DNA of 10,273 nucleotides from Lachnospiraceae bacterium (GTDB taxonomy: Bacteria; Bacillota; Clostridia; Lachnospirales; Lachnospiraceae). Location: the NCBI GenBank assembly GCA_017483425.1, contig JAFUWM010000191.1, positions 1 to 10,273 of the forward strand, written 5' to 3'. Below are positions 1-6,522 of the stretch, one piece after another (position 1 is the stretch's first letter; each line of letters opens with the position of its first letter). The translations under genes and the position numbers were made by a program. Below the pieces are notes generated by a model. The model had not been told where the DNA came from and did not search any database. It saw nothing but the letters and a program-made list of their open reading frames with translations.

Positions 1-5
1 AATTC

Positions 6-1229
6 TTAAATCTTTTGATAAAGCTCATAGTATTCTCTGTATTTATCCTGCTTATTGTACCGTAGAGCCTGCTCAACGCAGGATGATTTTATTCGCTCCC
101 CGTCTTTCCCCCTGAGCTTTGCGATGATCCGCTCAGACGCAGCTATAACCTCCCCAAGATCTGATTTTGGGATAACGGCTCCTGTTTCCTCTGTAACAGC
201 CTCTCCACTGCCCCCCGCATTATATGTAATAACGGGTGTTCCGCAGGCAAGCGCCTCAATATTGGTTGTAGGGAAAGTATCTCCATATGTTAGGTTGACA
301 TAAATATCAGGAGCGCTGTACCATTCGGCAAGCTCTCCCACACTGCTAATATGCCCGATCCTTATGATCTCTTCCGGAAGCTCTATTTGGCGGGGGTTTT
401 GCGGACCTATCATCGCGATGGCATATTTTCCCGGATACTGCTTCTCCAGCATATTATACAGTTCCGCAAAGTCGTTGTATCCTTTTCTCTCGCGCCACGG
501 ATTTGCGATACCGAGCAAAAGACTTCTGTCTCCGATCCCATGCTTATTTCTGATCTCTGATGAGACGGGTCTGAAAGCTCCAATATCAATACCGGTATTT
601 ATTACCTGTACGGGGTATTCCTTCATTATAGAGCGTGATACTGCCTCTTTCAGCCATTCGGACGGAGTCACGAGATGCATATCCGGTATGCCTGTGAAAT
701 GCTGCTTTTTAAGCGTCATATTGCTCTTTGAGGCATCCTTTATGTATGACGCGGGATATTCGCTCTTTTCCGGACAGTAGGAGCAGTCTCCCACCTCCCA
801 TTTATCACATCCGCAATATTCATAGTGTACGCAGTGTCCCGTGAAGCTCCAGCAGTCGTGCAGAGTCCATACTACAGGTCTTCCGCAGTCTTTTAACCAG
901 TCAAAAAGGATTGGGTAGTTGACATAATACCCATGGATATTGTGAAGCTGGATGATATCGGGATTAAACTCCTCCAGCTTTTTTATAAGATGATGCGTCG
1001 CATTCTTGCTGTAAAGGCCATGTTTATCCGTAATACGTGTCATTATTCCGTGAAAGAACATATCGGGATCGGAGCCGACACGATAGTTTACATAACCATT
1101 AATCTCTTCTCCCCTTCCACGGCACAGAAGCGCTTCTCCTCCGTTTTTCATTATCTCGTCAGCGGTGCCGCAGGCTATCCTGCCTACGCTCCCCGTGCCT
1201 ATGACCGTATTTATTATGGCAACACGCAT
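6..1229 (-). CDS. Family 4 (GT-B) glycosyltransferase with a cysteine-rich insertion
   Basis: A predicted cytoplasmic retaining glycosyltransferase of 407 residues that would transfer a nucleotide-activated sugar onto a growing lipid-linked glycan. The C-terminal half carries the GT4 donor-site signature: GDTFPTTNIEALACGTPVI at about 316-334, followed by the glycine-rich AGGSGEAV (338-345). The usual E-x7-E pair reads D317-x7-E325. The N-terminal half has the acceptor-domain motif LHNIHGYY (95-102) and WTLHDCW (121-127). After that comes a cysteine-rich stretch with cysteines at 126, 133, 139, 141, 149 and 152, seen in a subset of polysaccharide GT4 enzymes and possibly a metal site. The ATG follows directly on the TAG of the upstream fusion gene, with GGGAG as ribosome site inside that gene, so the two are very likely co-transcribed and translationally coupled. 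The ORF is complete; its TAA lies at positions 8-6. Family assignment is firm; donor and acceptor sugars cannot be read from the sequence. Confidence 0.9.
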   Translation of the reverse strand: MRVAIINTVIGTGSVGRIACGTADEIMKNGGEALLCRGRGEEINGYVNYRVGSDPDMFFHGIMTRITDKHGLYSKNATHHLIKKLEEFNPDIIQLHNIHGYYVNYPILFDWLKDCGRPVVWTLHDCWSFTGHCVHYEYCGCDKWEVGDCSYCPEKSEYPASYIKDASKSNMTLKKQHFTGIPDMHLVTPSEWLKEAVSRSIMKEYPVQVINTGIDIGAFRPVSSEIRNKHGIGDRSLLLGIANPWRERKGYNDFAELYNMLEKQYPGKYAIAMIGPQNPRQIELPEEIIRIGHISSVGELAEWYSAPDIYVNLTYGDTFPTTNIEALACGTPVITYNAGGSGEAVTEETGAVIPKSDLGEVIAASERIIAKLRGKDGERIKSSCVEQALRYNKQDKYREYYELYQKI

Positions 1230-2867
1230 CTAATGCTCTCCCAGAACCAGCTTGATGACTCTCTCCTGCCCCTTTTCAAACTTCTTTGAAAGCTGCAGAT
1301 CTCTCATTTCCGCCCTCACATGGGGCATGTCAGCAAGCCACATTATAGTCTTTATTATGGTCAGGGTATCGGTTCTCTCACCTATTCCCAGATTTATGAA
1401 GCCGTTTCCCATACCGGCGAATACATGCTCCGCCTCTCTTTCATTCTGCGCAAGGACGATTGCGGGCACACCCATTGAAGCAAGCTCGAATATCGTCCGC
1501 CCCTGGCTCGTTATGCACATGTCGGCCTGTTTCATGAAGCCGGACACTCTCTTTGCGTCATGATGTACGAATATATTCAGCTCGGGCCTCGGCCTGATAT
1601 CCTCTTTATGTGAATACGCAAAGCCCGTAAGGAAATGGAACTCGACCTGCGGCATCTTCGCGTGGAGCACCTGACAGATCTCATAGAGCTTGCCGGTGAG
1701 ATTCGCTGGGTCCGCACCTCCGAACATGATCATTATGTTCCGGCATTCCGCCGAGAATTCCTTGGGAGTCTCTATCAAAAACTCATCCCTTATAAAGTAA
1801 TAGTCCGATCCCTCGTAGACATTGTAGGGCTTATTGGGATTATTCTCATAAAGCGCGTTTATGACCGCATCAGCAAAGAAAGCTCCAGAGCCCATGTCCT
1901 CAAAATTCACTATTCGCCTGGTATATTTACGCTCAAGCTTGATAAGGCTCTCATCGGTATCGAGCACGTCATTTACCACGACATCCGGCATGAAGTTTTT
2001 GAGTATCTTCTCGTAATCGTCATCATTCGATATAACCTTATACGGGAAGTATGCTTCCTCAAGCTTCGCTATGCCTATAGTGCTCTTGTCGTCTGTAACG
2101 AATAAAATATCATGTCCTATGAGCTTATTCGCAAGTGACAGGCATCTATAGATATGTCCCATGCCAAGCTCCTGTCTTCCGACACATCTAAGCACGATAC
2201 GCCTGCGCCTTAAGATCGATTCGGCAGAGATCCAGTCCTCCTCGGAATCAATATCTATCGCCTCTCTCTGGGCCGTCTCATATACCGTTATATCCTCTCC
2301 TATGCGGGAATTCTCGGTGACACAGCCCCGTCTAGTGATTAGAAAGGCTCCTGTTTCCAGATAATTATGCGGAAGCTCCTGTGAATTAAGCCTCTTTTCG
2401 TAATTCTTTACTATCCTGCCGTTTTCCCTGCGCCATGAAAGATGGGGTCTGTTCACGCAGGAGATCATGGTATCGTAGTCGGATTCCATAAACGCTTCGA
2501 CTGCGTTTATGAGGGTCTGCGCCCGGAGCGTGGGCGAAGTCGCCTGCATAGTGATGACGATATCATAATTCTCACTCCTGCGGTTTTCCATTTTCTTAAC
2601 CGCATCATATATGACGGGATCAAGGGTTATGTTGTCGGCCGCAAGGCTCTGATCCCTCCAGATTATCTCTATATTGCGGCTCTCCGCTATGCCTCCTAGC
2701 TCTTCGTCATCCGTTGACACGCAAATGTCCGCGTCAAAGCTTTTTGTAAGCCTTAGCGCGTTATCTATGGAATACAATATGAGCGGCTTCCCGTTCATCA
2801 GTCTTACATTCTTTCTGGGTATCCGCTTCGACCCGCCCCGCGCGGGTATCACTATAAGTATCTTCAT
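1230..2867 (-). CDS. Fused CMP-nonulosonate cytidylyltransferase / PseG-type UDP-sugar hydrolase
   Basis: A two-domain cytoplasmic enzyme of 545 residues. Residues 1 to about 222 are a NeuA/PseF-type cytidylyltransferase, which joins a nonulosonic acid to CMP from CTP. The CTP loop IPARGGSKRIPRKN is at 7-20, VSTDDEE at 50-56, MQATSPTLR at 107-115 and the acidic DIDSEEDW at 205-212. Residues from about 224 to 540 resemble PseG/SpsG, a GT-B-fold hydrolase that cleaves UDP from a 2,4-diacetamido-trideoxyhexose. GMGHIYRC (235-242) contains the family's catalytic His; GGADPAN is at 383-389 and SQGRTIFELASMGVPAI at 454-470. Each part is about the length of its stand-alone relative, so this is a true fusion and not a chance read-through. 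The start is supported by AAAGGA six bases upstream of the ATG. It is first in a leftward unit with the GT4 gene. In the pseudaminic pathway the hydrolase acts before, and the cytidylyltransferase after, the NeuB-like step encoded divergently nearby. Which nonulosonic acid is made is uncertain. Confidence 0.92.
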   Translation of the reverse strand: MKILIVIPARGGSKRIPRKNVRLMNGKPLILYSIDNALRLTKSFDADICVSTDDEELGGIAESRNIEIIWRDQSLAADNITLDPVIYDAVKKMENRRSENYDIVITMQATSPTLRAQTLINAVEAFMESDYDTMISCVNRPHLSWRRENGRIVKNYEKRLNSQELPHNYLETGAFLITRRGCVTENSRIGEDITVYETAQREAIDIDSEEDWISAESILRRRRIVLRCVGRQELGMGHIYRCLSLANKLIGHDILFVTDDKSTIGIAKLEEAYFPYKVISNDDDYEKILKNFMPDVVVNDVLDTDESLIKLERKYTRRIVNFEDMGSGAFFADAVINALYENNPNKPYNVYEGSDYYFIRDEFLIETPKEFSAECRNIMIMFGGADPANLTGKLYEICQVLHAKMPQVEFHFLTGFAYSHKEDIRPRPELNIFVHHDAKRVSGFMKQADMCITSQGRTIFELASMGVPAIVLAQNEREAEHVFAGMGNGFINLGIGERTDTLTIIKTIMWLADMPHVRAEMRDLQLSKKFEKGQERVIKLVLGEH

Positions 2868-2915
2868 GAATCATCCTTTTGCAACAGATTTTTCTTCTTC
2901 TTTTCAATAAACCTA

Positions 2916-2924
2916 AGTATACCA
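2916..2924 (-). promoter_or_regulatory. Extended -10 promoter for the leftward fusion-gene/GT4 unit
   Basis: On the minus strand the sequence reads TGGTATACT: TATACT (2921-2916) preceded by the TGN of an extended -10 box. No good -35 hexamer is seen at 17 bases; the region there is T-rich (TTTTTG). Transcription would start near 2909, giving a purine-rich leader of about 40 nt before the ATG at 2867. It is the best minus-strand promoter in the divergent gap. Confidence 0.55.
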
Positions 2925-2987
2925 CATTGTCAGTAGTTCAAAAAGATAATGCGGCATAAAAAGCTCCCGGCAGATCAAAAAAACAAA

Positions 2988-3016
2988 TTGCATTTAGTGC
3001 GGCAAGATACTATAAT
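2988..3016 (+). promoter_or_regulatory. Sigma-70-type promoter of the rightward uma2-capsule operon
   Basis: TTGCAT (2988-2993) and a perfect TATAAT (3011-3016) are separated by 17 bases. Transcription would start near 3023, leaving a leader of about 100 nt before the 22-codon ORF and about 160 nt before uma2. All genes to 7993 follow without a gap large enough for another obvious promoter, so this probably drives the whole operon. Confidence 0.65.
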
Positions 3017-3038
3017 CTTTTCATAAATATTTCGGTTT

Positions 3039-3098
3039 AGGCATGAAGGTATATTTAGATACCGGTCTTTTGGCATAAGCCAATCTATGTTCATGCTT
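3039..3098 (+). ncRNA. Candidate structured leader RNA (three-way junction)
   Basis: The 5' leader can form three nested helices. P1 is GCATGAA (3041-3047) with TTCATGC (3090-3096), extendable by a G-U and an A-U pair to 3039/3098. P2 is GGTAT (3048-3052) with ATACC (3059-3063), stacked directly on P1, with loop ATTTAG. P3 is TTGGC (3070-3074) with GCCAA (3079-3083) and tetraloop ATAA. Single-stranded GGTCTT and TCTATG remain in the junction. The layout and the position just downstream of a promoter and upstream of a start-occluding hairpin resemble a cis-regulatory aptamer. I could not match it to a riboswitch class I know. The helices are short and could arise by chance; covariation has not been tested. 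Confidence 0.4.
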
Positions 3099-3116
3099 TT
3101 CCCAATTAATATGGAG

Positions 3117-3151
3117 GCAGGAGCATGGATGATACGGCTAAATGCTCCTGC
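3117..3151 (+). promoter_or_regulatory. Start-occluding hairpin with a mutually exclusive alternative pairing
   Basis: A perfect 10-bp inverted repeat, GCAGGAGCAT (3117-3126) with ATGCTCCTGC (3142-3151), closes a 15-nt loop. It buries the AU of the start codon at 3125 and abuts the GGAGG ribosome site at 3113-3117. The right arm can pair instead downstream: TGCTCCT (3143-3149) is complementary to AGGAGCA (3174-3180), which includes most of the uma2 ribosome site AAAGGAG (3172-3178). The two pairings use the same bases and cannot coexist, as in translational attenuators. The complementarity is seen directly; the regulatory role is inferred. Confidence 0.55.
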
Positions 3152-3193
3152 GAGAGTGCATTTTTGTGCAGAAAGGAGCAGTCAAATGAATAA
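3125..3193 (+). CDS. Candidate 22-residue leader peptide upstream of uma2
   Basis: A short ORF of 22 codons starts at ATG 3125 with GGAGG (3113-3117) seven bases upstream. It ends at TAA 3191-3193, five bases past the A of the uma2 ATG at 3186, in a different frame. The peptide begins MDDTAKCSCES and has three cysteines (7, 9 and 15). No signal sequence or known family is apparent. Codons 7-9 (TGC TCC TGC) are the arm shared by the two alternative hairpins, so ribosome movement through them would decide which helix forms. A leader peptide that couples translation to uma2 is the likeliest reading; a chance ORF remains possible because it is so short. Confidence 0.4.
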   Translation: MDDTAKCSCESAFLCRKEQSNE

Positions 3194-3779
3194 TGCAGCT
3201 TACAAACTGGAAAGCACCGGAGTCGGCACTAAGGAGAAAAGCGAAGTTTTGAAAACGGAAGCAGATTATTACAATATGCCGGATGATGTAAGGGCGGAGC
3301 TTATTGACGGGGAGATCATCATTATGGAATCGCCACGAGCCACACATCAGGCATTGCTGGCAGAACTAGTTTATTATATAAAAGAATACATTCGCAAGAA
3401 TAAGGGTAACTGCAAGGTTTTGCCCGATTTTGATACAAAACTTAGCACGGCGGATGCCACCATCGTTCGCCCGGATATCAGTGTCATCTGCGATCCGGAC
3501 AAGATCACCGAACGTAGGTGCGAGGGTGCGCCGGACTGGATCATAGAGATCGTATCCCCCGGCAATCCAAGGCATGACTATCTAAAAAAACTGGAGCTCT
3601 ATCAGCGTGTCGGCGTGAGGGAATACTGGATAGCTGACCCGATGAAGAGGGCGGTTATCGTCTATCATCTGGAAGATAGTGCTTTTGATATGACCGCATA
3701 CACTTTCCATGACAAGATACGGGTTGGAATTTATGATGATTTCGTGATAGACTTTTCTGCTGTAGATGAAAGTATATAG
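3186..3779 (+). CDS. Uma2-family (DUF820) PD-(D/E)XK nuclease-like protein
   Basis: A soluble protein of 197 residues with the Uma2/DUF820 restriction-endonuclease-like fold. AELIDGEII is at 37-45, VRPDISVI at 94-101, GAPDWIIEIVSP at 114-125 and HDYLKKLELYQ at 130-140, followed by EYWIADP (146-152). Candidate active-site residues are E38, D97, E121 and K134 or K135, so the core is intact. The start at 3186 is chosen because AAAGGAG lies seven bases upstream. In-frame ATGs at 3087, 3093 and 3111 would lengthen the protein but lack a ribosome site and fall in the structured leader. The stop is two bases before the capsule gene's ATG, so Uma2 is first in the glycan operon. Family members are annotated as endonucleases by fold, but their substrate and role are poorly known. 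A link to polysaccharide synthesis, phase control or defence is conjecture. Confidence 0.88.
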   Translation: MNNAAYKLESTGVGTKEKSEVLKTEADYYNMPDDVRAELIDGEIIIMESPRATHQALLAELVYYIKEYIRKNKGNCKVLPDFDTKLSTADATIVRPDISVICDPDKITERRCEGAPDWIIEIVSPGNPRHDYLKKLELYQRVGVREYWIADPMKRAVIVYHLEDSAFDMTAYTFHDKIRVGIYDDFVIDFSAVDESI

Positions 3780-3781
3780 AG

Positions 3782-5425
3782 ATGCAGCAGACGGATATGA
3801 CAGTGGATTTTAATAAAGAAAAATACCCTAACCTATACGGCAAGCGGATTTTGTTCGTTTGCAGGGAGACTTATTCAAAACCGCTCTGGTTTCTTGCAAG
3901 GGATCTGAAGGCGACAAATGAGGTCGCAGCTTTCTATATAATGTCCTCGGAATGCACATATAACAAGTGTTACTATAATGAGCACACGATATTTGAGTGG
4001 CGGGAAAATCTGCCTGATGTGAAGCTCTATGACGTAGCCGGTATATGCGATGAGTTTGTAGAGGGTTTTAAAAAGAGCGAGGATCCGTCCGACATGGAAT
4101 ATCTTGAGATGCTTGAGCGTGAATATACACATTTCAAGCCTCTCGGCCTGCAGCTTATGGCCAGTCAGGAGAATACCAGACACTATCACTACAGGAAATA
4201 CTGGCCTGTGACTACGGACGCGGAGAATAAATACTGGCTTGAGCTGAACTACAGAAATATCATAAATATCCTTGACGAATATAAGCCGGATCTGATCCTT
4301 GATACTGACAACGCCGAGCTTCAGAGAACGATCCTTATCGAAGTCGCATACAAATGCGGAATTCCCTACGAGACAATAGAGTACAGTAAATACGGCTTCT
4401 ACAAATATCCGAGCTTCCAGAATTCTTTCGGAATTGATCCGTATTTCAGGCAGCTTTACGAGGATAATCTGGGGCTCTTTCCGGAGGCTCTTTCCGAAGA
4501 GTATGACTATATCCGTGATTTCCGTGAGAAATCATCTATCATGAATAAGGAATTTGACGGCTCCGTTACAAGTCAGTACGAGCGTACGCCGCTTATAAAG
4601 TCCATGAAGATAATGCTCGGAAAATGGAATTATTTCTGGGATCAGGATCATACCGCAAAAAACGCTGCAAGGAAGAAGCAAAACGGTATGCTTTACGCTC
4701 CTACAAAGCCCTATCTTAAGTATTATCTTGATGTGGAGCGGATAAAGAGAAAGCTCCTTGTTCCCAATGATTATTTTGAAAACCCGGTAGAGGGCGAAAA
4801 ATACGTATATATGCCCCTGCATCTGATCCCTGAATCCTCGGTTTTTGTGAAGGCCTCATTCTATGTGGATGAGCTGAACCTTATGGAGCAGGTATCGAAA
4901 TCCCTGCCCGTGGGCTGGAAGCTCTATGTCAAGGAACATCAGGCAATGCTTGGGGAGCGGGATGTTTCTTTTTATAAAAAAGCGGCAGAGCTTGCAAATG
5001 TAAGGGTAGTACAGTTAAACTATTATAAAGACCCGAAGCCATGGATCACGAAATCGCAGGGAGTTGTTACGATAACCGGAACCGCGGCATATGAGGCGGC
5101 TCTCATGGGAAAGAGGAGCATAGTCTTTGGCGACGTGCCGTTTTCCATGATAGACGGAATCACGCGCATCCGTTCATTTGAGGATCTTCCGCAGGCGATA
5201 AGGGCGTTCGGAGAGATTGACAATATCCACTCTGCTGCTTCATACATCCATGCGGTGAAGCAGGCAGGAAACGAGGTGAAGATATTCTATCTCATGGATG
5301 AGGCAGAGGAGATATTCGCTGGAAGGCATGAGGAGTCTGAGGAATTTGACAGGGAATTAGGGGTACTATTGGATTTTTACGAGAAAGGACTGGATAATTA
5401 CAACAAATGGAAAGCACGATCATAG
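3782..5425 (+). CDS. KpsC/KpsS-like capsule polysaccharide glycosyltransferase
   Basis: A soluble protein of 547 residues. The C-terminal part matches the capsule-synthesis (Kdo-transferase-like) family: YMPLHLIPESS at 343-353, LYVKEHQAM at 381-389 where relatives usually have KEHP, and ITGTAAYEAALMGKRSIVFG at 431-450. Such proteins have a GT-B-like fold and the best-known members use CMP-Kdo. Because Kdo and nonulosonic acids are both CMP-activated and neuB is the next gene, I infer that this is the nonulosonic acid transferase. The N-terminal 330 residues, with RILFVCRETY (22-31) and DLILDTDNAE (170-179), look like the acceptor-side Rossmann half and are less conserved. The ATG is two bases after the uma2 stop with only a weak AGAG in front, implying coupling. 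An alternative in-frame ATG at 3797 has no better ribosome site. The 3' end overlaps neuB by 19 bases. Confidence 0.82.
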   Translation: MQQTDMTVDFNKEKYPNLYGKRILFVCRETYSKPLWFLARDLKATNEVAAFYIMSSECTYNKCYYNEHTIFEWRENLPDVKLYDVAGICDEFVEGFKKSEDPSDMEYLEMLEREYTHFKPLGLQLMASQENTRHYHYRKYWPVTTDAENKYWLELNYRNIINILDEYKPDLILDTDNAELQRTILIEVAYKCGIPYETIEYSKYGFYKYPSFQNSFGIDPYFRQLYEDNLGLFPEALSEEYDYIRDFREKSSIMNKEFDGSVTSQYERTPLIKSMKIMLGKWNYFWDQDHTAKNAARKKQNGMLYAPTKPYLKYYLDVERIKRKLLVPNDYFENPVEGEKYVYMPLHLIPESSVFVKASFYVDELNLMEQVSKSLPVGWKLYVKEHQAMLGERDVSFYKKAAELANVRVVQLNYYKDPKPWITKSQGVVTITGTAAYEAALMGKRSIVFGDVPFSMIDGITRIRSFEDLPQAIRAFGEIDNIHSAASYIHAVKQAGNEVKIFYLMDEAEEIFAGRHEESEEFDRELGVLLDFYEKGLDNYNKWKARS

Positions 5426-6522
5426 ACAGACTTAAGTCAGGGAAATTTGTACTTATTGCCGAGATCGGCGTTAATTACTATGACATTGCTGAGCAGAGAG
5501 GGATCACTCCCATCGAGGCTGCAAAGCTCATGATACGGGAGGCGAAAGATGCCGGGATACATGCGGTCAAGTTCCAGACCTATAAGGCCGGAACGCTTGC
5601 CGCAAAGGACTCGCCCTCTTACTGGGATCGCTCGGAGGAGCCGACAGCTTCGCAATATGAGCTGTTTAAGAAATTCGATTCTTTCGGTGAGGCGGAGTAC
5701 AGGGAACTGAAAGAGTATGCCGACGAGACCGGTATAGAGTTTTTGTCAACAGCGTTTGACTTTGAGAGCGCCGATTATCTGTATGATCTGATGAATGTCT
5801 ATAAGGTATCATCATCGGATCTTTCAAACATACCTTTCATAGAGTATCAGGCGAAGAAAGGGAAGCCTATGCTGCTATCAGTCGGAGCTTCAAATCTCTC
5901 GGAGATCGAGCTTGCCGTAGATACTATCCGCTCCGTGAATGAAAGCGAGCTTGCGCTGCTCCACTGTGTACTGGAATATCCGACACCGCTTGAGCACGCG
6001 AATCTCAAAAAGATAAAAACGCTGAAGCAGCAGTTCCCGGACTGCTATATAGGCTACTCGGATCATACCAAGCCCACGGAGGACTGCGATGTCGCAAAGG
6101 TAGCGTATAATATGGGCGCGCAGCTTATAGAAAAGCATTTCACTCTTGATAAGACGCTTACCGGCAATGACCATTATCATGCGATGGATCCGGCGGACGC
6201 AAAAGCAATACTTACGGCCATAGACAGGATGGAGATGCTTGGCGGAAACGGTGAGCTCGTTGCGCTTGACAGTGAGTCTTCCGCCCGTGAGAACGCACGC
6301 CGCTCGATAGTTGCGGCCAGCAAGATAGACGAGGGTGATCTAGTCACCAGGAATATGCTGACTTTCAAAAGACCCGGCACTGGCATATCTCCCAGCGAGA
6401 TAGGCCGGGTAGTAGGTCGGACTGCAGCCTGCGATATCGCGGAAGACACGATCCTGCAGGAGGATATGCTGAAGCCTGTGACTAAGCCCGAACCTGATGA
6501 GCAGGAGCTGGCGAATGAATGA
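5407..6522 (+). CDS. neuB: NeuB-type nonulosonic acid synthase
   Basis: Cytoplasmic enzyme of 371 residues that condenses phosphoenolpyruvate with an N-acetylated hexose (ManNAc or a 2,4-diacetamido-trideoxyhexose) to give a nine-carbon acid. The TIM-barrel domain has AEIGVN (18-23), KFQTYK (55-60), STAFD (114-118), HCVLEYPTP (186-194), GYSDHT (216-221), EKHFTLDK (242-249) and DHYHAMDP (255-262). H220 and H244 correspond to the metal-binding histidines of NeuB. The C-terminal antifreeze-like SAF domain runs from about 297 to 357, with RRSIVA and the conserved KRPGTGI (321-327). The last 12 or so residues are an acidic tail beyond the usual length. Overall spacing resembles sialic or legionaminic synthases more than PseI, yet the hydrolase fused to the cytidylyltransferase next door is PseG-like, so the product is unsettled. 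AAGGA lies a rather long 17 bases before the ATG; the gene overlaps both neighbours. Confidence 0.93.
   Translation: MESTIIDRLKSGKFVLIAEIGVNYYDIAEQRGITPIEAAKLMIREAKDAGIHAVKFQTYKAGTLAAKDSPSYWDRSEEPTASQYELFKKFDSFGEAEYRELKEYADETGIEFLSTAFDFESADYLYDLMNVYKVSSSDLSNIPFIEYQAKKGKPMLLSVGASNLSEIELAVDTIRSVNESELALLHCVLEYPTPLEHANLKKIKTLKQQFPDCYIGYSDHTKPTEDCDVAKVAYNMGAQLIEKHFTLDKTLTGNDHYHAMDPADAKAILTAIDRMEMLGGNGELVALDSESSARENARRSIVAASKIDEGDLVTRNMLTFKRPGTGISPSEIGRVVGRTAACDIAEDTILQEDMLKPVTKPEPDEQELANE

Noticed and set aside
364..780. Plus-strand ORF of 138 codons opposite the GT4 gene.
   Set aside because: It is antisense to a clear glycosyltransferase with intact motifs, has no ribosome site and no recognisable domain.
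1635..2105. Plus-strand ORF of 156 codons opposite the PseG-like domain.
   Set aside because: The minus-strand frame encodes the conserved hydrolase domain; the opposite frame has no family features and is a shadow ORF.
2828..2847. GC-rich palindrome-like run near the start of the fusion gene.
   Set aside because: It encodes the conserved CTP-binding loop (PARGGSKR) and needs no other explanation.
2950..3004. TGCGGCA at 2950-2956 and 2998-3004, with a third CGGCA at 2968-2972, as possible operator repeats near the uma2 promoter.
   Set aside because: The repeats are only five to seven bases long and the flanks do not match, so chance is a sufficient explanation.
3087..3185. Longer Uma2 start at the in-frame ATG at 3087 (or 3093, 3111).
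   Set aside because: None has a ribosome site, they lie in the structured leader, and the added residues do not match the Uma2 family; the ATG at 3186 has AAAGGAG at ideal spacing.
6497..6514. Upstream ATG at 6497 for the flippase.
   Set aside because: The strong AGGAG at 6503-6507 would lie inside this extension; it serves the ATG at 6515.
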